Position numbers and translations under genes: made by a program
NCBI GenBank assembly: GCA_964011675.1
Contig: CAXGPR010000011.1
Coordinates: 1-59,039, forward strand
DNA: 59,039 nucleotides
Source: GCA-2693325 sp964011675
Lineage (GTDB): Bacteria; Latescibacterota; UBA2968; UBA8231
Direction: 5' to 3'
Part shown: positions 37,607 through 44,709 of the stretch, one piece after another
Layout: every line of letters begins with the position of its first letter
Numbering within the stretch: position 1 is the first letter of the stretch
The notes under the pieces: model-generated
What the model saw: only the letters and a program-made list of their open reading frames with translations
Database searches by the model: none
What the model was told of the DNA's origin: nothing

Positions 37607-38349
37607 TGATCGGTCTCACGCGGCTGCAGAGCCGTGTAAATCTCGCGATCAAACTTGTACTCAAGATCTATGGTTTCGACCGGCTCTCCCTTGTAATTAA
37701 AGCGAATGGCGACGTCGGGCACGCGCACGGAAAAGGAATCTACGTCATTGTGCAACGTTGGGAATACGATGTAACCAGAGGTCTCTTGACCACTGAAAAC
37801 CATATCTGGCGGATATACGGTCCGGATAAGTTGGTCCGTAATGGCCTCGTAGGTTCGGCGCTGAGTTCCTGCGTAGGAGCGTAAATACGGGCTAAAATAG
37901 TCTTCGAGAAGCCCTTGATCCAAGACTTCATATACCCGCGTATTGGCAGCGGATATTACGAGCGCATTGGGATTTATGAAGACTTTCGGAAATTCGTAAT
38001 TCTTAACCTTGAGCAATACGACGGTAAAACGCTGAGGCGTCCAGTCCTGTCCCCACGGTTTCCAGTTACCGTATGTATAAGGATTAGTCGATTCAGCTCC
38101 TCTATTTGAGGCCGCCGCAAATTGCCGGTTCAAAAAGTCATCTCGCAACACCTGTAGAGAAATTTCCAAGCGATCTTTTGTAAAAACGATACTGCCATCA
38201 TCCAAGACCGCCATACCATCATTTTGAACTGGGGTAGGTTCTGGGGCAGTGGCAAAACGACGTTCGCCCACGTTGGAAACACATCCCGTCAAAGCAACGG
38301 CACATGCTGCAACCCATAAAACATTGCGCATGATTTTTGGTGATTTCAT
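37603..38349 (-). CDS. Lipoprotein of unknown function
   Basis: 248 aa from the ATG at 38349, which has AAGAGGAAGG about 8-17 nt upstream; the frame is open to 38400. Lipoprotein signal with Cys23 (AVALTGCVSN). The mature part is mixed alpha/beta with no motif I recognise; it contains FTVVLLKVKNYEFPKVFINP and SGYIVFPTLHNDVDSFSVRV, which suggest a beta-sandwich domain. It overlaps discoidin paralog 4 by 4 nt and is upstream of the barrel, so it may be an accessory lipoprotein of that barrel. Function unknown. Confidence 0.75.
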   Translation of the reverse strand: MKSPKIMRNVLWVAACAVALTGCVSNVGERRFATAPEPTPVQNDGMAVLDDGSIVFTKDRLEISLQVLRDDFLNRQFAAASNRGAESTNPYTYGNWKPWGQDWTPQRFTVVLLKVKNYEFPKVFINPNALVISAANTRVYEVLDQGLLEDYFSPYLRSYAGTQRRTYEAITDQLIRTVYPPDMVFSGQETSGYIVFPTLHNDVDSFSVRVPDVAIRFNYKGEPVETIDLEYKFDREIYTALQPRETDQ

Positions 38350-38435
38350 GAAAAAAAACCTTCCTCTTGCACCCAGCGACTTGCGGGCGGGTAGGAGCAT
38401 CTGGAAAATTTCTCAGGTGATAAGAATTGGATATA

Positions 38436-38473
38436 GACAGAGAGAGATGAAGTAAACTCCATCTCTCTCTGTC
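38436..38473 (-). terminator. Strong hairpin between CBM9-like gene and lipoprotein gene
   Basis: Perfect 14-bp inverted repeat (arms 38436-38449 and 38460-38473, rich in GA/CT) with a 10-nt loop, 42 nt downstream of the CBM9-like stop and 87 nt before the lipoprotein start. No T-run follows on the minus strand. It could be a weak terminator or an mRNA-stabilising 3' structure allowing the first gene to be expressed more than the rest. Confidence 0.6.
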
Positions 38474-38514
38474 ATGCTAAACTAAACCTGTAAGGATCCT
38501 AAGTTTTGTCAGAC

Positions 38515-39417
38515 TTAGTTGGCCATGCGGGCTTTCAGACGACCCCAGCTATCGGCTTCAACAGCCGTGCTGCCACTACCCGAACCGCCCGTGGCGCCTT
38601 CCGTCGGAACCGTGATAAAGTCGGAACCATTGGAGTTATCCTGGAACGCACCGTTAACCGGCGTGGTACCCGGCTGCTTCTCACGACCAGCTTCTGGATT
38701 TTCGGTTTCGTCAAACTGGAAGGTTAGACCAACGATCTGATCCGAAGCGAAGTTGTGACGCTGGCTGCCTTCAGGACCTGTCTTATCGTGGAAGGTCCAG
38801 AGAGCCTGCTTGACTTCGTACGTGTAGGTAACCGTGCTACCAGCAGGCTGGGTCAACGGAGTTGCATCCGGCGGATCCAACGTCCAGCGGTAGATGAACC
38901 AAGGCTCTTCGGTCGACCACAGAATGCTTTCCTGAGGCACATTGAAGATCCATTCGTCCTTCTGACCAGCGGCGGGCAGAATGCGAATACCATACTGCTG
39001 ACCCGAAGTCATTTCCGTTTCGTTAAAGTTCTCGCTGGAGTGATCCGGATCAACGATGATTTCAAGAGAGTCATCGTTCCAGTATTCCTGCGGGTTCTCA
39101 ACAAAAAGACCGAGTGAGTCATCCGTCACGCGTGCAAAGTAGTACAACGAATTGTCTGGAGCAGAACTCCAAGCGACGTAAAGGACACAGTCCCAGTCGT
39201 CTTTGGCCGGCGGCCATTCACTACCCAAGATTTCAAACATCGTGTCTGGGGTAATAGCAAAAGCCGGATCGATCCAACCCCAATCATCGTCGTTTCCGTC
39301 AATGACCATGGCATCGGGATTGGGAACCTGCGGCATGAAATAAGAAGCTTGGTGAGCAAAAGCCACCGAAGTCGTCAACATCGCACCCATTGCAAGGGCG
39401 ATACCGAGTTTCTTCAT
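38515..39417 (-). CDS. Secreted CBM9-like protein
   Basis: 300 aa from the ATG at 39417, which has GGAGG 8 nt upstream and a textbook signal peptide (MKKLGIALAMGAMLTTSVAF); the frame is open to 39507. The mature protein matches the CBM9/DOMON-like sugar-binding pattern: VIDGNDDDWGW, CVLYVAWSS, NSLYYFARVTDDSLGL and YWNDDSLEIIVDPDHS. The last 25 residues are a Gly/Ser linker (GGSGSGS) followed by DSWGRLKARMAN, which looks like a separate C-terminal tail. Probably binds a carbohydrate outside the cell or in the periplasm. It is the first gene of the surface block and is separated from the lipoprotein gene by a hairpin. Confidence 0.75.
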   Translation of the reverse strand: MKKLGIALAMGAMLTTSVAFAHQASYFMPQVPNPDAMVIDGNDDDWGWIDPAFAITPDTMFEILGSEWPPAKDDWDCVLYVAWSSAPDNSLYYFARVTDDSLGLFVENPQEYWNDDSLEIIVDPDHSSENFNETEMTSGQQYGIRILPAAGQKDEWIFNVPQESILWSTEEPWFIYRWTLDPPDATPLTQPAGSTVTYTYEVKQALWTFHDKTGPEGSQRHNFASDQIVGLTFQFDETENPEAGREKQPGTTPVNGAFQDNSNGSDFITVPTEGATGGSGSGSTAVEADSWGRLKARMAN

Positions 39418-39704
39418 CGCAAAAACCTCCAATAGCTCGGATATGATGGGTAAATGCCCAGGCCGAGTGCCCGGGAAAAAATTTAAAACCCAAGAAAAGC
39501 TTGCCAATTTTTGAGGTGAGCATATTCCCCGAAAATTGTATAGAACTTTTTTTTCAATTACTAACTAGAGCGCGACGGAAAAATACCACGTGAAATTTAT
39601 TAAGTCAAGATGATTGTTAATCTTTTTTACATTTTTAAAGAAGAGTATTTTGACCTTGCCAAGTCAAACAGTAAATCCTATCTATCGTATTACGAAATAC
39701 ATAA
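39418..39704. promoter_or_regulatory. Divergent intergenic region
   Basis: 287 nt without a gene, very AT-rich between about 39530 and 39680. On the minus strand TTGGCA (complement of 39502-39507) with a 17-nt spacer and AAATTT (39479-39484) could be a weak promoter for the CBM9-like gene. A GC-rich partial dyad at about 39456-39475 lies in its leader. Nothing else identified. Confidence 0.25.
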
Positions 39705-41732
39705 TTGACTTTTCTTAAAAAAACCAAATCGTTGAAGTCGCCACTCGTTGCACGTTTACCACCTCAGAGAAAAAACTACCTAGAAAGCGATCTCTTGTTG
39801 TCAGACAGCTCACCTTCACTCGGAGTAACAAGACGAGCTATGCTTTGCGGAGCTTTGTCTGCTCTTGTTATAGCCACAGGCGAACCCTATGGTGTTTTAG
39901 TACTAAGCGGATCACCCATGGCTGCAGACTTTTCGGCTGGTGCAGCTCTGTTTCTATTCTTTCTTCTTACGCTTTGTATCAACCCTATAGCACATAGACT
40001 CACGGGATCCCCACTTTCGAGCGGTGAATTAGCAACAGCATATATAATGATGATAGTTGCGGCAGCAATACCCTCCTGGGGTTTCACGATGAACCTGATC
40101 CCGCTTCTGGGAGGTTATTTCTATTATGCCACGCCGGAGAATGAATGGGCAGCGATCATTCAACCGCACATTCCTTCTTGGCTGGTGCCCGACGAACCGT
40201 CCGCTATATGGAAACTCTTTGAAGGGGGCGCAAGCGGAGAAGGCATTCCCTGGCAGGTATGGATTGGTCCAATGGCTGCTTGGGGACTTTTTGTCACGAC
40301 GCTCTATTGCGTTACACTGTGCCTGCTAGTCATACTGCGCAAACAGTGGGTCGAAAGCGAACGACTGCTTTTTCCCCTAGCTACACTACCGCTGGAGATG
40401 AGTCGCCCGAATGCGCACGGCGTTATAGGAGATTTCTTCCGAAATCGCCTTATGTGGTTCGGTTTTGCTATTCCCGCCATGATTAACTCACTTAATGCCT
40501 TGCATGCCTTCTATAATTTCATTCCACGAATTGACCTTTCAAATAACATCCTGATACTTCGCAACTCTATAAACTTGCTGTGCACCCCCCGTTTTGAGGT
40601 AATCGGTCTCTCTTATCTTCTCAGCTTAGACGTATCTATGGGCGTCTGGTTTTTTGCACTTATAGCCCTCATACAAACAGGTTTACAGCGCATGACAGGC
40701 TGGAGCATTGGGCCCACACAGCCTTTTTCTGATCCCGCTCCACCGAGCGTGGCTCACCTTGCGCTTGGCGCTCTTTTCTTTCTCGTTGGGTCAAGCTTCT
40801 GGCATAGCCGCGCCCATCTAAAAGACGTTTTTCGAAAAGCTTTCAGGGGGGATGGCAGCATAGACGATAGCGGAGAGTTACTTTCATACAAAACGGCTGT
40901 ATTTGGATCCATAGCGGGATTTTTACTCTGTCTTTTCTGGCTTAAAGCCGCCGGCATGAACGTACCTTCAGCTCTCGTCTTTTTGCTGACAGCCTTGGTC
41001 ATTTTTGTTGGGCTAGCCCGCATTGTTTCCCAGACGGGACTAGCCTATGGGCGAGCTACGGTGGCCGCACCGATTTTTACCGTCAATGCTCTGGGAACCA
41101 GTACTATTGGCCCCGCAGGACTGACCACACTCGGGCTCAGTTTTGCCTGGGCTGCCGATATTCGCACCTTTGTTATGGCACAGGCTGCAACGGGGTTAAA
41201 GCTTGCAGAAGTTACCCGTTTGGAACACCGGAGGCTTTTCTGGGCTATTATCCTATCTGTTGCAGTCACCTTATTGGGATCTGTTTTTGCAGTCATGCAA
41301 ATAGCCTATAGCTATGGCGGAATCAACCTAACAGGATGGCAGTTTATTGGCCTTCCAGGATTTTCTGGCAATTGGGTTACGCGCAACATCAACAACGTGC
41401 AACCGGTCGGAGTCTGGCATTTGACATTTACAGCCGTCGGAGCTTTACTCATGTCTCTTTTGACTTATATCAAAGCGCGATACGTGGGTTTCCCCATCCA
41501 CCCAATCGGCTTGACGCTAGGCCTGACGCATCCCGTCAACAACGTTTGGTTCTCAGTTTTTATCGCTTGGCTGTTAAAATACCTCATTCTCAAATACGGT
41601 GGGGCCGGACTCTATACGCGCCTGAGGCCGCTTTTTCTTGGCCTCGTCCTAGGCGCATTCGGATCAGCGGGCTTCTGGCTATTAGTCAGCGCGGTAACTG
41701 GCGTTCACGGCCTAGTCTTTACCCTGGGATAA
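39705..41732 (+). CDS. Polytopic membrane protein, DUF6785/DUF6784-like
   Basis: 675 aa with about 14 membrane segments. It resembles the paired DUF6785 (N-terminal) and DUF6784 (C-terminal) families found in planctomycetes and candidate phyla: 'GSPLSSGELATAYIMMIVAA', 'IQPHIPSWLVP', 'ESERLLFPLATLPLEM' and, near the C-terminus, 'GFPIHPIGLTLGLTHPVNNV'. These proteins look transporter-like (distantly OPT-like), but no substrate is known. The start is uncertain: 39705 is a TTG without a Shine-Dalgarno, and the first ATG (39840) would sit right before the first membrane segment. Divergent from the CBM9-like gene. Confidence 0.75.
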   Translation: MTFLKKTKSLKSPLVARLPPQRKNYLESDLLLSDSSPSLGVTRRAMLCGALSALVIATGEPYGVLVLSGSPMAADFSAGAALFLFFLLTLCINPIAHRLTGSPLSSGELATAYIMMIVAAAIPSWGFTMNLIPLLGGYFYYATPENEWAAIIQPHIPSWLVPDEPSAIWKLFEGGASGEGIPWQVWIGPMAAWGLFVTTLYCVTLCLLVILRKQWVESERLLFPLATLPLEMSRPNAHGVIGDFFRNRLMWFGFAIPAMINSLNALHAFYNFIPRIDLSNNILILRNSINLLCTPRFEVIGLSYLLSLDVSMGVWFFALIALIQTGLQRMTGWSIGPTQPFSDPAPPSVAHLALGALFFLVGSSFWHSRAHLKDVFRKAFRGDGSIDDSGELLSYKTAVFGSIAGFLLCLFWLKAAGMNVPSALVFLLTALVIFVGLARIVSQTGLAYGRATVAAPIFTVNALGTSTIGPAGLTTLGLSFAWAADIRTFVMAQAATGLKLAEVTRLEHRRLFWAIILSVAVTLLGSVFAVMQIAYSYGGINLTGWQFIGLPGFSGNWVTRNINNVQPVGVWHLTFTAVGALLMSLLTYIKARYVGFPIHPIGLTLGLTHPVNNVWFSVFIAWLLKYLILKYGGAGLYTRLRPLFLGLVLGAFGSAGFWLLVSAVTGVHGLVFTLG

Positions 41733-41754
41733 CCTGCATTGTGAAGCAATGCAC

Positions 41755-42515
41755 TCACCAAGGATCCTCAATTTCCTCTGTCGCATTTACCACATCCTCC
41801 TCCCACTTGTCCACGGAAGCGCTTCCCCTTTCACAGAGCGCTACATAGATACAGCGCCCACACGCTTCCCGATTATCGTATTGGGGGAACGCTTCTATTT
41901 CATCAGACAACGCGCTGAATACGGAATCTCCTGCAAGGCATCTGGAGCGTCTGCATGCCAGTATGACAGGACAACTTCAGATGGATTCACTGAAGATTTC
42001 GGGATGAATATATGCCCCGCCTCAACCGCTATAAATCGATAGACGCGCGTTTTCCAACTAGAGGCATACACCGTCTGACCGGGCCCTCGTAAGCCAGTTT
42101 TCTAATCGGCAATATACAGCTACCCGCTATCCGTCACGATCAGCTAATAATACTGTGCTACGAGTCGGTGGTCGAGGATTGGAACGGAGAGTTAAATCTC
42201 AGAAAAGAAAACACACTCAGGTAAAAAGGGTGAGGTAACACGCCAATTTTACCACCATCTTTGCAGTATCGGATCCTCTTGGCCGCGCACCGAATCCGTT
42301 AAATCTATCCCGACGCTCTGCTGATGTATCCAGCGGTGAAATAGCGATCTTCGCTCAATGACTAGTTCCCAATCTGCACTCTGCTCTGTCAGCGTCGTTG
42401 GCCATCGCACCCTGCGCACATAGCGCAGCCAAAACTGTCTCCGACAGGTATAAAATGTCGATAAAGCAGTTTGACTAAATCGAAAATGCCTATCCAGTGC
42501 GCCCAAGGTATCCAC
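41755..42515 (-). pseudogene. Broken PD-(D/E)XK nuclease (RecB/AddB C-terminal type)
   Basis: Read in one frame from the GTG at 42515, the protein begins FRFSQTALSTFYTCRRQFWL, the standard opening of PD-(D/E)XK recombination nucleases. It stops at a TAA (42249-42251). The same frame continues to show family sequence interrupted by TAA (42192), TAG (42144), TAG (42120) and TAG (42102): VPILDHRLVAQYY*LIVTDSG*LYIAD*KTG (asterisks are stops; parts of one run), then TRVYRFIAVEAG and VVLSYWHADAPDALQEI. A shift near 41911-41915 is needed to reach EAFPQYDNREACGRCIYVAL, the usual Cys-rich end, and the final stop at 41755. The 'D*KTG' is normally DWKTG or DYKTG. It overlaps the upstream helicase by 26 nt, so it was the nuclease subunit of that complex. 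Confidence 0.85.
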
Positions 42516-44709
42516 CCTTATTTATCTCTGAAAGAACATCAAAGACTACAGCCTGGTCCACGGAACGCATCCGAGTTGCCATGGGTATGTCTCGACTCCA
42601 ACTAACCGACAGATACCTGCGCGCTCGCGTGATTGCCACGTAGAGCAGCCGCATGCGCTCGGCAATCACTTCGACATGAGCCATATGCGTAGCCGATAGA
42701 CGACCAGGTTCCCACTCTCCGATAAGCCTCAATAACTCAGCGCGCGCCTCTTCGCCCGGGTCTCCACCCAAAAACTCGTACTCCCCCCGAAAATGATCGT
42801 CCAGATCGTATGGAAACCAATCTCTATCCACCCCGACAATGTAAACTAGATCCCATTCTAACCCTTTAGCCTTATGCAGCGTTGTAAGTGAAATACGGCC
42901 GGGACGCGGGGTGAATAGGTCCTCGTCTTCTAAAAGTGAGGCTGCTTTCCCTTGGGATGCCAACGCCAACTCGCGCGCAAAATCAGGGAGCCGACAGGAC
43001 GGATTTACGTCGCCCCTGGCGCGAAGAAAAGCGGCTAGTTTTTGCGCTCGCGCCATGTCCGCGTTGCGCATTAGGTCCTGAGCTACGGCCATCAGCATCT
43101 GATCGACTGGCAATGGTGTAGCCCTAATCCACCTGCGTACATAGCGACAAAAAACGCCAAGAGCGCGTATATCAGTGGGGGCAATTTCTCTGACCTGAGG
43201 TAACGCATCTTCCGGGCGCGTCCCCTTTTGAGGATAGAGTAAATCTTCCGGCCTGTAGCAACTTCGCAACAGTGTCGCAACGCGGTCTTGGTCACCTGGA
43301 CCTTCTTCGGTAGGCCAGTATGAACACATGGCCCTATAGGCTCCTTCCAAATGTCCGCGTTTTAGAGGATCTGCGAGAAAAGAGACAATGGCACTTAGGA
43401 CGTCGCCGACTTTTCGCGCCGAATACGCAGTTTGTAAAACCTCGTCAAAATCAGCTCCCGCCGAACGCAGGACATCTGCCATCTCGTAGCCCAGCTGGTT
43501 AGTCGGCACTAGAACAGCCAAAGTTAAATGCGTGCTACGACGACTAAATAAGTGAGCGCGCCGAGCGACGTCGGCTAGTTCCTCTACTCGATTATCGTAC
43601 GATCTGAATGCAATGTCACTCTCTCTATCCGTGGGATTCTTCTGTGGATCTCCATGTGTGGTTGGGCGGATTTGCTGAGCTCTGAAAGCCTGATCGCGCA
43701 CCTCGGCTAGGCCGTGATCAAAGCACACCCACTGCACTAGCGCATTTGCCAAATCGACAACTTTACCAGAGCAGCGACCCGAAATGGACATCTCCACTGT
43801 CCGAACTGTATTCCGCTTGAGGAAGCGCCGGAGAAAACGTGGATCTGCAGCTGTAAACGTGCTCATTATAGCCTGATTGGGATCACCAACTCGAACCCAG
43901 TTCTCTCTGCCTCGCCCGAGAATAGAAATAAGATCTTCCTGTAAGGGAACGCTGTCTTGGGCTTCGTCTTCAAGGATAATGGGCCATCGTGTTCCAAGAC
44001 GTTCACACAAATCGGGATGGTGCTCTAACAAATCTACGGCAGACCACACCAGATCGTTAAAATCGAGCCCCCCCATGGTTTCAACTTGCTGCTGATAAAG
44101 CTGGTAAACCTCAGCCCCAATACGCAGAAACAGGTTGAGTTCTTCCCCTCCCCCAGAAGCAATTCGAGCAAGTAAATCACCTGGCTTCAAACGGCGATTT
44201 TTGGCCGTTGTAATCACCGTCCAGGCGATAGTACGGGCAATGGAACGCCACTCTCTCTCCCAGCCCTCATCGTAGTAATCGCCTGGGGCGAGTCCACCCC
44301 ATATGCGCGTATTTCTGCTATTCCACATGCGGACTGATTTCTCTAGTAGATCGGAACTTGTGCGATCGTCTAGAACGCTAAACTCGCTACCTATTCCAGC
44401 CAGTCCTGGATTGGCGCGAACAATACTATAAGAGAGACTGTGTAACGTGCGCACATCGTATCCTATCTGCAGCCGGCCCGTAGCTTCTAAAGCTTGACGA
44501 ATTCGACTGCGCACATTGTCAACAGCTGCGGTCTGATAGGTCACAATGAGGACCTGTCCGTCTCCGGCTCTGCCCTCTTTTATTAAACGAGTTGCGAGGG
44601 CTACAATTGTCGCCGTCTTTCCGCTTCCCGGCACGGCGGAAACGCCCATTAAACCACCTTCGTAATCAAGAATTTCTCGCTGCCCCTGACGGGGAACAAA
44701 CACGTTCAT
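42490..44709 (-). CDS. UvrD/AddA-like helicase without nuclease domain
   Basis: 739 aa SF1A helicase. Walker A AVPGSGKT (K31), motif Ia VTYQTAAVDNVRSRIR, motif II LEDEAQD, motif III GDPNQAIMSTFTAADPRFLRRF, motif V TLHKAKGLEWDLVYIV and motif VI LYVAITRARRYLSVSW are all intact. Length and the lack of a C-terminal PD-(D/E)XK domain fit a split AddA-like subunit; the nuclease was encoded by the next, now broken, gene. It overlaps the AddB-like gene by 4 nt (44706-44709). It would process double-strand breaks together with that partner. Confidence 0.88.
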   Translation of the reverse strand: MNVFVPRQGQREILDYEGGLMGVSAVPGSGKTATIVALATRLIKEGRAGDGQVLIVTYQTAAVDNVRSRIRQALEATGRLQIGYDVRTLHSLSYSIVRANPGLAGIGSEFSVLDDRTSSDLLEKSVRMWNSRNTRIWGGLAPGDYYDEGWEREWRSIARTIAWTVITTAKNRRLKPGDLLARIASGGGEELNLFLRIGAEVYQLYQQQVETMGGLDFNDLVWSAVDLLEHHPDLCERLGTRWPIILEDEAQDSVPLQEDLISILGRGRENWVRVGDPNQAIMSTFTAADPRFLRRFLKRNTVRTVEMSISGRCSGKVVDLANALVQWVCFDHGLAEVRDQAFRAQQIRPTTHGDPQKNPTDRESDIAFRSYDNRVEELADVARRAHLFSRRSTHLTLAVLVPTNQLGYEMADVLRSAGADFDEVLQTAYSARKVGDVLSAIVSFLADPLKRGHLEGAYRAMCSYWPTEEGPGDQDRVATLLRSCYRPEDLLYPQKGTRPEDALPQVREIAPTDIRALGVFCRYVRRWIRATPLPVDQMLMAVAQDLMRNADMARAQKLAAFLRARGDVNPSCRLPDFARELALASQGKAASLLEDEDLFTPRPGRISLTTLHKAKGLEWDLVYIVGVDRDWFPYDLDDHFRGEYEFLGGDPGEEARAELLRLIGEWEPGRLSATHMAHVEVIAERMRLLYVAITRARRYLSVSWSRDIPMATRMRSVDQAVVFDVLSEINKGGYLGRTG

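Noticed and set aside
12320..39417. Claim of a complete type IX secretion system
   Set aside because: Only tail-like domains are present; none of porK, porL, porM, porN, porU or sov is recognised in the window, so only cargo-like features can be stated.
41749..42042. Plus-strand ORF of 97 aa after the DUF6785-like gene
   Set aside because: It lies opposite the decayed nuclease, whose minus-strand reading has recognisable family motifs; the plus-strand translation has none and no ribosome site.
42102..42251. Stop codons read as recoding (selenocysteine, pyrrolysine or code change)
   Set aside because: Both TAA and TAG occur, other genes here end normally in TAG, there is no SECIS-like context, and a frame change is also present, so decay is simpler.
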